NCBI RefSeq assembly: GCF_024734385.1
Contig: NZ_JANHAP010000003.1
Location: forward strand, 1-64,000
Direction: 5' to 3'
DNA: 64,000 bases
Source of the DNA: Dasania sp. GY-MA-18
GTDB lineage: Bacteria; Pseudomonadota; Gammaproteobacteria; Pseudomonadales; Dasaniaceae
This document shows, piece after piece, positions 9,151-20,053 of the stretch. Under the pieces are notes generated by a model. The model ran no database searches, was not told the origin of the DNA, and was given only the letters and a program-made list of their open reading frames with translations. Numbering within the stretch: position 1 is the first letter of the stretch; every line of letters begins with the position of its first letter. A program made the position numbers and the translations under genes.

Positions 9151-10808
9151 TAATACCCTGTTGCCCATCCTTCAAGATCAAACATTTCGCCATTTTGATC
9201 CAGTCGCTCAACTAACGACAGGTTGTCCTCTTTGCAGTAGGCAAACTGGTAACGCCAATCATCGACATCCAGGTCTACCCAGTCCTCTTCTTTAATGCGG
9301 TCCGTTGGTTGTTTATTTACTGAAGTGGTTTCGTCTGACTGATACCACGACACGATGACAGGGATCATTTCTGGGAGACTAAGATCAGGCTGTTCCTTAA
9401 TTATTCGCGTGACCAATTGAGCAACTGTTTGTTCTTCAAATGATTCGTCTAACTGCAAAACCAAATTGTACAATCTCAGAGCTTCTGGGTTTCCTCCAAA
9501 CAGTTGTTCTTCTTGCTTTTGGACATCCGCTAAGATTTTGGCTCCCAATTGGATAATGCGCTTATCCAGGTCGACAATACGCATGTCGGAGTACTTCACG
9601 ATTTTATCTGCGTCACAGGACCGCAATGCATCTAACATTGGGTGTACTGGCTTTAACTCCTGCTTATAGACCGATTTCAAAATGCCCACTGTAATTCGTT
9701 CTTTCTTATTCGCGATAGCACGGAGCTGCGCCAATACAAAAAGCTTCACAACAATATCTAAGACACCTTGGGAGAGGTCATACCAACAATCTCTTATTTC
9801 ATCGCTAAGTGGATCACCACCATGCTTTAACCATTGATACTTCCAGAGGTTGTCCGTGAATCGAATCCAATTGGTATTTGGCTGCCTTTCTTTTTCTTTA
9901 ATAAGGTATTGTGGAATAGTTTCCCAGTAAATTGACCCCAGTCCAGCGCTGCGCCGGCCAGATTGCAGCTCTAGTTCAAATATTGGACGCGCTTTAGGAG
10001 TGCCAACTAAAACTATCGGAATCCCCACGGTATTCACTAGCTCTACAAAAAACTCCAGCATTTGCTCTTTACCACCTGAGCGCACCTGGCTTAATCGTTG
10101 GATTTCATCTATTACCAGAATACCAATTGCACGATTATTGGCTGTCTGCCGCATTAGAGCCAGCATCTTTGGAACAGAAAGACGCTGTTTTGCGTAGCGG
10201 CGCTCATAGTCGGTACCCAATACACTGTCGACTGCACTGAAGAAGTTAAGGCATAAGCTTTCGAGGTCACCGTTGCTAGGGCATTCAATCTTAAGGTACG
10301 TCACCTGAAAGCGATTTTCTTTTTCGTGGTAAATCACCTGAGGATACGTTGCCAATACTCGCTCAAGCGACTTACTTTTCCCAGCACCGGAAATACCCAC
10401 AAGAGACATGCTTCGAGCCGTGGTTTTTTCCACAGCAAAGTTAGCAGCAACTTCACCGCCTGACTTTATAAACTCATAACCCTCCTGGAGCTTACGGTTC
10501 AATGAACCATCATTGATGTTCCTTCCGACATAGCCCATACGAAGCATTAGGTCGATCTTCTCTTGTAGCTGGACGTGCTGTGAAATAGGTTGAAAATAAT
10601 CGTCTAACAATGACACAACCATATGCATTCTGGACTTCGGATCGGCTAATCTATCCGCAGGGTGATACTCAATTTTCCCTTTAATACTCTTACCTACTTG
10701 AGCAACCGATAGGATTGGTGGGAGCGCTTCAATGAATGGATTGTCATCATAGCGCTTAACACCTGTCGGGGTATAAGACGCAGTAACAAAGTGACTAGGA
10801 CGTTCCAT
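9150..10808 (-). CDS. tnsC: Tn7 transposition regulator ATPase TnsC
   Basis: AAA+ ATPase that polymerises on target DNA, links TnsD or TnsE to the TnsAB transposase and provides target immunity. Walker A is GISGAGKS at 138-145, Walker B ILVIDEIQ at 230-237 (D234, E235), followed by a sensor-type segment (VLVGTPKARP). The 552 residues compare with about 555 in Tn7. The start codon overlaps the tnsB stop (ATGA), and its stop overlaps the tnsD ATG. It is complete, with no lost motif. Confidence 0.95.
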   Translation of the reverse strand: MERPSHFVTASYTPTGVKRYDDNPFIEALPPILSVAQVGKSIKGKIEYHPADRLADPKSRMHMVVSLLDDYFQPISQHVQLQEKIDLMLRMGYVGRNINDGSLNRKLQEGYEFIKSGGEVAANFAVEKTTARSMSLVGISGAGKSKSLERVLATYPQVIYHEKENRFQVTYLKIECPSNGDLESLCLNFFSAVDSVLGTDYERRYAKQRLSVPKMLALMRQTANNRAIGILVIDEIQRLSQVRSGGKEQMLEFFVELVNTVGIPIVLVGTPKARPIFELELQSGRRSAGLGSIYWETIPQYLIKEKERQPNTNWIRFTDNLWKYQWLKHGGDPLSDEIRDCWYDLSQGVLDIVVKLFVLAQLRAIANKKERITVGILKSVYKQELKPVHPMLDALRSCDADKIVKYSDMRIVDLDKRIIQLGAKILADVQKQEEQLFGGNPEALRLYNLVLQLDESFEEQTVAQLVTRIIKEQPDLSLPEMIPVIVSWYQSDETTSVNKQPTDRIKEEDWVDLDVDDWRYQFAYCKEDNLSLVERLDQNGEMFDLEGWATGY

Positions 10809-12880
10809 CAGTCGTCTCCGTCATCAAATAATTCATCTTCGAAGTCAGGATAATCATCATTTTCGTCAGGCGGATTCAAATGCACGACTTTAGCAGGCTG
10901 CTCGTTCTTAACGACTTGGTGACGACGCTGTTCACGTTCTTTCTCCAGTTGTTCAGAACGTGCACCACTTACTCCCTTCATTCGTTCTGAATTTGTTGCG
11001 ACAGGCTTGGGTGATTCCTTGATAGCCGATGTTATGATGTCTTCTATTCTATCTTCATGCAGTTTTCGAATTCTGTCGGATTCGAGCTGGTCTTTTGCTG
11101 ACTGTATTTTAATCTGTTTCTGTTTTCGCCATACTTCCCAGAAGGTAGAGCCTCTATATTCCCTCGATGTATCAGTAATTCGGCAAACCCAATGATCTCG
11201 ATTTCCTTCAGAGTGAAATAAGTACACTTCATCGGCAAAATTAGGGTCATAGGCAACTTCAACTTCTTTCGGCCTGGGGGAATTTCCTGATCGATGCAAC
11301 CAGCCAAGCTCTACTATTTCTGGCGCAGAGTAGTACACCCCAAACAAGCAGATTCCCTGTATTGATGTGCTTGCCTTTTGTCTAGGAAGCAGTGCTATCC
11401 GAACAGCCTCAGCATTAGCCTTACGTAAACGCCCTGTTCGATTCTGCAAGCCCCAGCTCCAAAGATGAATAGGAATTGACGGCAGATCAGCAGGCATGTC
11501 TTTGGCTCGATCATACTTCTTCATTGGATCTACAAAGTTACGCATCACAATAGAAGAAACAATAATTTCAGTGAATTCTGATACTGTGAGCTTACCATCC
11601 AACCAATAGTTCTTTCCTCCACGCTTCCTAACTGTTGGTCCAGAAACTTCTCCTGGAACAAAGCCCTTAAATTCTGCCTGCAGAGTTCTAAATCTTTGCT
11701 CTACAATTCCTTTAGCATCTCCTCTGTAAGGAGGCGTATTCTCTATTCTGACCTTATTACTAGCTTCAAGCCCTTCTATTTGATGGCCTAGAAGCTCACC
11801 ACGGTCTGCAAGAATTGCTTCAGGTAAACCCGGTGTAGGCCATTCAAAATTATCTGTGTCTATCTCAAGATCTCTAAATATGTGATTTTTATCTGTTAGC
11901 GCTAAATGAAGCGCTTGAATTGCGGCTACGTAAGAAGGGTTCTCAAATCCGATATACCAACCAACAATAAAACGAGAGAAAACATCTATGACAAGATAAA
12001 CAGTGGGCCGTCCAACAGGTTGATTGCGGTCATGATCCGAAACCAATATTACATCAGCAATAGTCGCATCAATTTCGTATCGTGAGCCAGGACCTAAGGC
12101 TTGCGTTGTCGCGGTACTTTCAAGTGGCCTAACATCCTTCATATATATGCTATCTGGTACACCTGCCCTTATCCTTTCAACATGTGTGTACTCGCGGTTG
12201 AAAAAGTAACTAAACTGCCGCTTTGTTGGCTTTTCAGATTCCGATACGCCAGGAGCGATATTTTCATATAGGCCCTTAAATTTCCGGTGAGCCTTTGCGA
12301 TAGAAAATTTCTTCTTAAGTATGTATTTATCGATGATGATTCGGAAAAGCCTTTCAGTTGCCTCATCTACTAATGCGCCAGTCCCTTCCATTTTTTCTCT
12401 TGGCCGACCTAACTTCTTATTCTTCGCAATCCTCTTTTGACCTTTCGCCCCAGAGTTCTTGTAATCTGGCAACAGAGCATTGGGGACTTGGCCTCTTTGC
12501 CAATACCTGCGAACTAGCTTGTATATGTAAGGCCTTGATACTTCACCAAGTTCTAGAATCTCAGCAATACGTTTTGCTCGTACCTTTTTAACGTAGAAGT
12601 ATGGATCTTCAACCACAGGCTTAATAACACGATAATTCGTGTCACGAATAGTTGCGTCTTTTGAATCCTGTTCTGGTTGTAGACCCAATACATAGGAAAA
12701 AGGGTCATCAACACGAACAAGCTTCTCTTGCAAAATCAACGCCTCAAGCTGAGAGAGGTCAACTATGTCTGGAAATGCTTTTTGATCATCAAGTGAAATC
12801 CAAACAACGTGACGCGCGGTGGTAAGAAGCACTCGATAGAGGTTATCTGCTACCTGAACCACCTCGTTAACCTGAAACAC
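10808..12880 (-). CDS. tnsB: Tn7 transposase subunit TnsB (DDE recombinase)
   Basis: RNase H-fold transposase that binds the transposon ends and joins the 3' ends to the target. With a GTG start at 12880 the catalytic triad falls at D271 (YEIDAT), D359 (AILADRGE) and E394 (GIVEQRF), two residues from the Tn7 positions D273/D361/E396. An N-terminal helix-turn-helix part precedes it, and a charged C-terminal tail that should contact TnsC follows. I prefer the GTG at 12880 because GGAGG lies six bases upstream and the protein then starts MFQVNEVV, like Tn7 TnsB (MWQINEVV); an upstream in-frame start at 12904 has no such support. It overlaps tnsA by 14 bp and tnsC by ATGA. It is 690 residues and intact. 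Confidence 0.95.
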   Translation of the reverse strand: MFQVNEVVQVADNLYRVLLTTARHVVWISLDDQKAFPDIVDLSQLEALILQEKLVRVDDPFSYVLGLQPEQDSKDATIRDTNYRVIKPVVEDPYFYVKKVRAKRIAEILELGEVSRPYIYKLVRRYWQRGQVPNALLPDYKNSGAKGQKRIAKNKKLGRPREKMEGTGALVDEATERLFRIIIDKYILKKKFSIAKAHRKFKGLYENIAPGVSESEKPTKRQFSYFFNREYTHVERIRAGVPDSIYMKDVRPLESTATTQALGPGSRYEIDATIADVILVSDHDRNQPVGRPTVYLVIDVFSRFIVGWYIGFENPSYVAAIQALHLALTDKNHIFRDLEIDTDNFEWPTPGLPEAILADRGELLGHQIEGLEASNKVRIENTPPYRGDAKGIVEQRFRTLQAEFKGFVPGEVSGPTVRKRGGKNYWLDGKLTVSEFTEIIVSSIVMRNFVDPMKKYDRAKDMPADLPSIPIHLWSWGLQNRTGRLRKANAEAVRIALLPRQKASTSIQGICLFGVYYSAPEIVELGWLHRSGNSPRPKEVEVAYDPNFADEVYLFHSEGNRDHWVCRITDTSREYRGSTFWEVWRKQKQIKIQSAKDQLESDRIRKLHEDRIEDIITSAIKESPKPVATNSERMKGVSGARSEQLEKEREQRRHQVVKNEQPAKVVHLNPPDENDDYPDFEDELFDDGDD

Positions 12881-13691
12881 GCCAAACCTCCTGCAATACC
12901 TCAAAGCTTTCAGCTGTCAGATCTGAGCAACGCAATTCGGTAAATGGCTTTGTGATATCAAAATGGAAATATCGTTGGGCCAACAATCGTTTAATCTGAT
13001 ACAGACTTTCTCCAGGCTCATAGTCGTAGGCAAGATCAAGCTTTATACATAGGTCTTTAACTCTGAGACTTTCACTTCTTGGCAAGTGTTTTCTGAACAG
13101 TTCAAACTGAATCATGAGTTCACCCAGTTCAGTTTCATCGTCTATGTGGTTATAAAGCAGATTGATGTTTTCAAATACCGTTGAAGGCATCTGATTCTCC
13201 GTCACCAAAAACCAAGGTATCTGCTTCTCAGACCAATAGCGCCGCTCAATCTCAAGCTTTTCTATAGTTCTAGAGTCATTCAGTGACTCAGTTGCTTTCA
13301 CCTGAATCACAAAACGTGAATTCACCTTCTCTCTTGCATCAACGACAAAGTCACTACTCATGTATTGATCCAGACCATGATGGTTTGGATGTTCGATACC
13401 TAAATCCTTACTAAGCTGCAGCGTTACCTCTCTATCCAATGGAAACTGTTCGCGAATATCAATAGTGGTGGGTCGCCATTGAAGGAGTAGGAAAGTTGCA
13501 AGTTCAAGATCTGAGAGAAGGTGGTGAGTGCGCTGAGTTAGGTGGCCAAAAACTCGATGAGATCGACCTTTAGAAGCAACATCGCGAACCGTGAGCCATG
13601 GTTTATAATCTGAACCAGCCCCCTGACCACGTCCGCTTTTGATCCAGCGCCTGTTTTTGGCCTCTGAATTCCAATAATTCTTCCTACCCAT
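12867..13691 (-). CDS. tnsA: Tn7 transposase subunit TnsA (5'-end nuclease)
   Basis: Restriction-enzyme-like nuclease that cuts the 5' ends of the element so that it moves by cut-and-paste. Catalytic residues keep the Tn7 numbering exactly: E63, D114 (MSSDFVV) and K132 (QVKATE), with E149 also present. It is 274 residues (273 in Tn7). It is the first gene of the tns operon, beginning about 50 bp inside the innermost TnsB-like repeat of the right end, so TnsB binding there may well repress its promoter, as is known for Tn7. I could not pick a convincing -35/-10 pair. Confidence 0.95.
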   Translation of the reverse strand: MGRKNYWNSEAKNRRWIKSGRGQGAGSDYKPWLTVRDVASKGRSHRVFGHLTQRTHHLLSDLELATFLLLQWRPTTIDIREQFPLDREVTLQLSKDLGIEHPNHHGLDQYMSSDFVVDAREKVNSRFVIQVKATESLNDSRTIEKLEIERRYWSEKQIPWFLVTENQMPSTVFENINLLYNHIDDETELGELMIQFELFRKHLPRSESLRVKDLCIKLDLAYDYEPGESLYQIKRLLAQRYFHFDITKPFTELRCSDLTAESFEVLQEVWRVSG

Positions 13692-13743
13692 ACTAAAATG
13701 CCACCTGAACTGACTTATTTCTAAGGTAGCTCAGATGGCAATA

Positions 13744-13809
13744 GTTAACAACTTTATTGGCCTGTTAATAACTATATTGTTTTATTAACAACTTTAATGT
13801 TCTCCAACA
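13744..13809 (-). repeat. Tn7 right end with three tandem TnsB-binding repeats
   Basis: Three copies of a 16-bp unit with consensus GTTAAYAACTWTAWTG lie at 13744-13759, 13764-13779 and 13784-13799, each exactly 20 bp after the last. The outer one is ten bases from the terminus at 13809. Dense, directly repeated sites are typical of the Tn7 right end, which has four overlapping 22-bp TnsB sites. A fourth copy expected at 13724-13739 is not recognisable. Confidence 0.88.
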
Positions 13810-13872
13810 CTAGCGACTACCAACTAGAGGCTTTTTACTCCACTGTTACCGACTTAGCCAGGTTGCGTGGCT
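13810..13872 (-). other. attTn7 insertion site: CTAGC duplication and TnsD target in glmS 3' end
   Basis: The five host bases touching the transposon, CTAGC (13810-13814), are the expected target duplication; its partner should lie at the left end outside the window. The glmS stop is at 13835-13837, giving 25 bases between stop and element as in E. coli. The end of glmS encodes [12 protein letters not shown], the conserved peptide whose DNA is bound by TnsD. Confidence 0.88.
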
Positions 13873-15667
13873 GATCTACATCCGTACCCTTTAATACTGC
13901 GACATGATATGACAATAGCTGTAAGGGGATGGTGTAAACAATAGGGGCGATTAACTCTGGTACGGGTGCCAGTTTAATCACAGTAATACCGTCACCGCTG
14001 CTAAAGCCTGAGTTATTATCGGCAAATACAAATAACTCACCACCGCGGGCCTGCACCTCTTCTAGGTTAGATTTTAATTTTTCCAACAACTCATCATTAG
14101 GCGCTACTGCCACTATAGGCATTTCGCTATCGACTAGTGCCAAAGGCCCGTGCTTTAACTCACCGGCAGGATAACTCTCGGCATGTATATAGGAAATCTC
14201 TTTAAGCTTGAGCGCACCTTCCATAGCCACTGGCCATTGCACACCGCGCCCTAAAAATAAGGCGTTATGTTTATCAGCAAAGGCTTCGGACATTTTTTCT
14301 ATGGATTGATCCAGCGTTAATACTTCGCTAAGTATTTGCGGTAATTGATGCAGGCTGCTTACCATTTCTGCTTCTTTCTCAGCACTTAAGCCATTGCGCT
14401 TACCCAAAGCTATAGTTAGTAGTACCAAGGCAACTAATTGCGTAGTAAACGCTTTAGTCGACGCCACACCTACTTCGGGGCCGGCCTCTGTCATTAGTGC
14501 TAAATCGGATTCGCGCACCAATGAGCTTTGCGCCACGTTGCAAATCGTCATGGTGGCGGCATAGCCTAAGGTTTTAGCTAAGCGTAAGGCCGCTAGCGTG
14601 TCGGCTGTTTCACCCGATTGAGAAATGGTAACGATTAGTGTGTCATCTTGTACTACAAATTTTCTGTAGCGAAACTCACTGGCTACCTCTACCCGACAAG
14701 GTACGCCAGCTATACCTTCAATAAGGTATTTAGCCACCATGCCTGAGTGATAGCTGGTGCCGCAGGCTATAATTTGTACGGCCTTGGTTTTATCGAAAAT
14801 TTCTTTAGCTTGGGCACCAAAGGCTTGTTCTAAAATCTTATCTTTAGAGATACGTCCCCGTAAGGTGTCTTTAATCACCTCAGGCTGTTCGTATATTTCT
14901 TTTAACATATAGTGCCGGTACTGACCTTTGTCGGCGCTTTTGGTTTTATCTGTTAATTGCACTAGCTTACGCTTAACGGGCTCGCCTTGGGCATCATAAA
15001 TGTCATAGCTGTCTGGACTTAAAACGGCAAAGTCGCCTTCCTCTAAATAGATAAATCTATCGGTAACTTGACGCAGAGCCAGCTGGTCTGAGGCTAAGAA
15101 GTTTTCACCTATGCCTAAGCCCAGCACTAAAGGGCTACCACTGCGGGCGCAGACTATGCGCTCGGGTTCGTTTTTATGAATTACGGCTAGGCCAAAAGCA
15201 CCTTCTAATTGCTCTACGGCTAACTTCACGGCGCTAAATAAATCTTCACCCTTTTTCATAATAGAGTGAATTAAATGAACAATAGTTTCCGTGTCGGTTT
15301 GCGATACAAACACATAACCTTGGGCTGTTAGTTGCTCACGCAATTGTTCGTGGTTTTCTATAATGCCGTTATGCACCAAGGCAATTTCATTATTGGAGAG
15401 GTGAGGGTGGGCGTTTTCTTCCGAAGGTTTACCGTGGGTAGCCCAACGTGTGTGGGCAATACCTAAAGAGCCTGCCAAGGGTTGCTCTGTGACGGCCTGA
15501 TCTAATACCGCCACTTTGCCCAAGCGCTTATGGCAACCTATTTCGCCTTGATGATTAATAATCGCCACACCAGCCGAGTCATAGCCTCTGTACTCTAAGC
15601 GTTTTAAACCTTCGACTAAAATGGCTGCTACTTCTCTACGTGCTGCAGCACCAACTATTCCACACAT
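13835..15667 (-). CDS. glmS: Glutamine--fructose-6-phosphate aminotransferase
   Basis: Makes glucosamine-6-phosphate from fructose-6-phosphate and glutamine, the first step to UDP-GlcNAc for peptidoglycan and lipid A. The N-terminal nucleophile is Cys2 (MCGIVG), leading a glutaminase domain to about residue 240; two SIS sugar-isomerase domains follow, with ACGTSYHSG and SQSGETADT phosphosugar loops. It ends [13 protein letters not shown], the standard C terminus. It is 610 residues and complete. It lies 36 bp after glmU, so the two are probably co-transcribed. The Tn7 insertion leaves the gene whole but has moved any original terminator far away. Confidence 0.98.
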   Translation of the reverse strand: MCGIVGAAARREVAAILVEGLKRLEYRGYDSAGVAIINHQGEIGCHKRLGKVAVLDQAVTEQPLAGSLGIAHTRWATHGKPSEENAHPHLSNNEIALVHNGIIENHEQLREQLTAQGYVFVSQTDTETIVHLIHSIMKKGEDLFSAVKLAVEQLEGAFGLAVIHKNEPERIVCARSGSPLVLGLGIGENFLASDQLALRQVTDRFIYLEEGDFAVLSPDSYDIYDAQGEPVKRKLVQLTDKTKSADKGQYRHYMLKEIYEQPEVIKDTLRGRISKDKILEQAFGAQAKEIFDKTKAVQIIACGTSYHSGMVAKYLIEGIAGVPCRVEVASEFRYRKFVVQDDTLIVTISQSGETADTLAALRLAKTLGYAATMTICNVAQSSLVRESDLALMTEAGPEVGVASTKAFTTQLVALVLLTIALGKRNGLSAEKEAEMVSSLHQLPQILSEVLTLDQSIEKMSEAFADKHNALFLGRGVQWPVAMEGALKLKEISYIHAESYPAGELKHGPLALVDSEMPIVAVAPNDELLEKLKSNLEEVQARGGELFVFADNNSGFSSGDGITVIKLAPVPELIAPIVYTIPLQLLSYHVAVLKGTDVDQPRNLAKSVTVE

Positions 15668-15703
15668 ACTATTTATCCAAGCAATGATTGTTTAGAGGGC
15701 TTA

Positions 15704-17071
15704 CTATTTCTTGTCTTTTTTGACGGGTCGCGACCAATTGTTGATTTGTCGCTGTTTGCCTCTGGCTACTGCCAAACTATTTTCTGCTACGTCGCTAGTG
15801 ACGGTAGAGCCCGCACCAACGGTGGCCATACTGCCTATGTTTACAGGGGCAACCAAAGCGCTATTAGACCCTATAAATGCGCCATCACCAATATGGGTTT
15901 GATATTTATTCACACCGTCATAGTTACAGGTAATGGTGCCCGCACCTATATTGGCTGCCACACCTATAGTGCAATCGCCTATATAGCTTAGGTGATTGAC
16001 TTTACTGCCTGCACCAATAATGGCTTTTTTGGTTTCGACAAAATTGCCTATTTTTGCTTTGTCAGCTAATTGTGTACCCGGTCTTAACCTGGCGAAAGGA
16101 CCTATATCGCAATATTGGGCGATAGCGCTTTGCTCTATGATGCTATTGGCTTTAACCACAGTGCCTAGGCCTATGCGGCTGTTTTCTATTACACAGTTAG
16201 GGCCTATAACCACATCATCGGCCAGCTCTACCTCACCGATAAACACGCAGTTTACATCTATGCTCACATCCTGCCCTACGGTTAGCTTGCCGCGCACATC
16301 TATACGTTGTGGATCCGCCAAACTGGCACCGGCTGCCATCAATGCTTTGGCCTGCTGCAATTGATAGTAGCGCTCTAATTCAGCGACTTGCTCGCGGTTA
16401 TTGGCACCTTGTACTTCCCATTCATATTCGGGTTGTTCGGTTTTGACCGCTATTCCTTGTTCTGCCGCCATACTAATAATATCGGTGAGGTAGTATTCAC
16501 CCTGGGCATTTTCAGAAGAAAGTGCGGGCAACCATGTCGCTAAATGCTTTGCCGCTACAGCCATAATGCCGGTGTTGACTTCTGCTATGGCTAATTGCTC
16601 TGCGCTGGCATCTTTTTGTTCTACGATTGCGGTTACCTCGTTTTGCGCGTTACGCACTATGCGACCATAACCGGTAGGGTCGGCTAAGTTAACCGTGAGC
16701 AATGCCAGCGTCGTTTCATTGGCTAGGTCTAGCAATTTTTGTAAGGTCTGAGCTTGCACTAAGGGCACATCACCATAGGCAATCAGCACAGTGCTATCGG
16801 GTTGCAGCAAGGGTAGGGCTTGCGCCACCGCATGGCCAGTACCTAGCTGCTGGTCTTGTATTGCCCAGTTAACGTCATCTGTAATGCTGGCTTTAACTTG
16901 TTCTGCGCCATGGCCTATTACCACATGTATGGCCTGCGCATTTATGGTTTTTGCGCTGCTAATCACGTGCCCTAACATGGGCTTGCCCGCCACTGGGTGC
17001 AAAACCTTAGGTAGTTTCGAACGCATACGCGTGCCTTGGCCGGCCGCTAAAATAACAACTTCATGTGCCAC
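15704..17071 (-). CDS. glmU: Bifunctional UDP-GlcNAc pyrophosphorylase / GlcN-1-P acetyltransferase
   Basis: Carries out the last two steps to UDP-GlcNAc: acetylation of glucosamine-1-phosphate and uridylyl transfer. The N-terminal half is a nucleotidyltransferase with [18 protein letters not shown]; the C-terminal half is a left-handed beta-helix of hexapeptide repeats with the acetyltransferase motifs ([19 protein letters not shown]). I use a GTG at 17071, which has GAGGGA seven bases upstream and gives 455 residues (E. coli 456), instead of a TTG at 17086. It is transcribed toward glmS and sits after the atp operon terminator. Confidence 0.96.
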   Translation of the reverse strand: MAHEVVILAAGQGTRMRSKLPKVLHPVAGKPMLGHVISSAKTINAQAIHVVIGHGAEQVKASITDDVNWAIQDQQLGTGHAVAQALPLLQPDSTVLIAYGDVPLVQAQTLQKLLDLANETTLALLTVNLADPTGYGRIVRNAQNEVTAIVEQKDASAEQLAIAEVNTGIMAVAAKHLATWLPALSSENAQGEYYLTDIISMAAEQGIAVKTEQPEYEWEVQGANNREQVAELERYYQLQQAKALMAAGASLADPQRIDVRGKLTVGQDVSIDVNCVFIGEVELADDVVIGPNCVIENSRIGLGTVVKANSIIEQSAIAQYCDIGPFARLRPGTQLADKAKIGNFVETKKAIIGAGSKVNHLSYIGDCTIGVAANIGAGTITCNYDGVNKYQTHIGDGAFIGSNSALVAPVNIGSMATVGAGSTVTSDVAENSLAVARGKQRQINNWSRPVKKDKK

Positions 17072-17143
17072 TTTTGTTTCCCTCAAAGTGTGGTAAATGC
17101 TTACTCACTACAGCGTAAGTATTGCTTTATTATTTTTAAATGA

Positions 17144-17172
17144 ATAAAAAAGGGTAGCCTAAGCCACCCTTT
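17144..17172 (-). terminator. Rho-independent terminator of the atp operon
   Basis: A 10-bp stem, AAAGGGTGGC/GCTACCCTTT with one G-T pair, closes a TTAG loop (17149-17172) and is followed on the minus strand by TTTTTATTC. It begins 28 bases after the atpC stop. Confidence 0.9.
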
Positions 17173-17199
17173 AATGCGATTACTTGTTAGTTATCACTA

Positions 17200-17622
17200 C
17201 TAGCCCATTTTCTTACGAATTTGCTGTATGGTGCGCAATTGCGCAGCAGCGGCAGCTAATTGTGAAGCGGCTTTGCCATAATCAAAGTCAGCACTTTGAT
17301 TTGCTAAGGCGTGCTCTGCTTCTTTTTGCGCTTCAGCGGCGGCAGCTTCATCCAAATCATTAGCGCGTATAGCCGTATCGGCTAATACACTAACTACGCC
17401 TGGTTGAACTTCAAGGAATCCACCAGAAACGTAGTAAACCTCTTCTTCACCATTTTGCTTTTTAATGCGTATAGGGCCTGGTTGTAGCGAAGTTAACAAT
17501 GGCGCGTGGCCGTAGCTAATACCCAAGTCACCCAAGGTACCGGTTGCTACTAGCATTTCGACTAGGCCGGAGAAGATCTCTTCCTCAGCACTAACGATGT
17601 CGCAATGTACAGTCATAGCCAT
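17200..17622 (-). CDS. atpC: ATP synthase F1 epsilon subunit
   Basis: Central-stalk subunit that couples rotation to catalysis and inhibits ATP hydrolysis. The N-terminal beta-sandwich ([36 protein letters not shown]) and the C-terminal helical pair are both present in 140 residues. It is the last gene of the atp operon, 47 bp after atpD, with a strong terminator just beyond. Confidence 0.97.
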   Translation of the reverse strand: MAMTVHCDIVSAEEEIFSGLVEMLVATGTLGDLGISYGHAPLLTSLQPGPIRIKKQNGEEEVYYVSGGFLEVQPGVVSVLADTAIRANDLDEAAAAEAQKEAEHALANQSADFDYGKAASQLAAAAAQLRTIQQIRKKMG

Positions 17623-17669
17623 TTTTTAAACCTCTAATTAAAGACGGGTAGTAAGAGAGCATAGCTCTC

Positions 17670-19079
<1,410 letters not shown>

Positions 19080-19130
19080 TTACCAATATTTTAAAATTTA
19101 AAAAACTTTTCGTTTTATTTGCCAACGCGA

Positions 19131-19994
19131 TTAAGCAATCGCAGCAGCACCACTTACAATTTCAGAAAGCTCTTGGGTAATAGCAGCTTGACGTGCTTTG
19201 TTGTAAACCAACTGTAAATCGTCAATTAGCTCGCCCGCATTATCGGTGGCGTTTTTCATTGCCAACATACGCGAAGCTTGCTCACAGGCACCATTTTCAA
19301 CCACGGCCTGATAGACTTGCGACTCCACATAGCGAGCCAATAGGCCATCTAGTAACTCTTGCGCATCGGGCTCGTATAAATAATCCCAGTGATGCTTTAG
19401 CTCTTTGTTTTCTTCCGCAAGTAAAGGCAATAACTGCTCAACTTGTGGGTTTTGTGTCATGGTGTTTACAAACTCGTTACCGACTAAATACAGCTTATCG
19501 ATTTTGCCTTCAGCATAGGCATCTAGCATGATTTTAACGCCGCCGATTAAGTCAGACAGAACAGGGTCTTCACCTAAATCGCGTATAGCAGCAATTACAT
19601 TACCGCCGTAGCTGTTAAAAAATGCTGCCGCTTTAGCACCGATTAAACACAGATCAATTTCTATATCTTGATCAGCATATTCTTTCATGCCTTTGATAGC
19701 GGCTTTAAACAAGTTAATGTTTAGACCACCACACAGGCCTCTATCGGTTGAAACCACAATAAAGCCAACGCGTTTTACTTCGCGCTGTAGCATATACATA
19801 TGCTTGTATTCAGGGTTTGCGTTAGCAATATGACCCACTACCGAGCGTATACGCTGCGCATAAGGCTTGCCCACATTCATGCGGTCTTGTGCCTTACGCA
19901 TTTTACTAGCGGCAACCATTTCCATTGCGCTAGTAATTTTTTGCGTACTTTGGATACTCGATATTTGAGTCCGTATTTCTTTTCCGCTTGCCAT
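19131..19994 (-). CDS. atpG: ATP synthase F1 gamma subunit
   Basis: Rotor shaft inside the alpha/beta ring. N-terminal ([36 protein letters not shown]) and C-terminal ([30 protein letters not shown], shown here as two conserved helices) coiled-coil helices are typical; the Rossmann-like middle has [11 protein letters not shown]. It is 287 residues and complete. Confidence 0.97.
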   Translation of the reverse strand: MASGKEIRTQISSIQSTQKITSAMEMVAASKMRKAQDRMNVGKPYAQRIRSVVGHIANANPEYKHMYMLQREVKRVGFIVVSTDRGLCGGLNINLFKAAIKGMKEYADQDIEIDLCLIGAKAAAFFNSYGGNVIAAIRDLGEDPVLSDLIGGVKIMLDAYAEGKIDKLYLVGNEFVNTMTQNPQVEQLLPLLAEENKELKHHWDYLYEPDAQELLDGLLARYVESQVYQAVVENGACEQASRMLAMKNATDNAGELIDDLQLVYNKARQAAITQELSEIVSGAAAIA

Positions 19995-20053
19995 ATAAAT
20001 AACCTAAATTATTTTTTATGGGCTTAGAGCCTTAACTCTAAGCCCACTAAAAA

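Larger units (their letters stand above)
1..13809 (-). mobile_element. Tn7-family transposon (right part; left end outside window)
   Basis: A Tn7-family element with tnsABCDE in order, tnsA next to the end that faces glmS. The outer terminus is at 13809: read inward on the minus strand it begins TGTTGGAGAACATTAAAG, which resembles the Tn7 right end (TGTGGGCGGACAATAAAG as I recall it). Exactly 25 bp separate it from the glmS stop codon, the same as in E. coli attTn7. Cargo seen here is a type I restriction-modification operon plus a membrane protein. No left end (inverted TnsB sites, TGT terminus, CTAGC duplication) is visible between 1 and 6050, so the element extends beyond the window. Confidence 0.93.

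Noticed and set aside
12881-12904. Upstream start for tnsB at 12904
   Set aside because: No ribosome binding site, and it adds eight residues not found in Tn7 TnsB; the GTG at 12880 has GGAGG.
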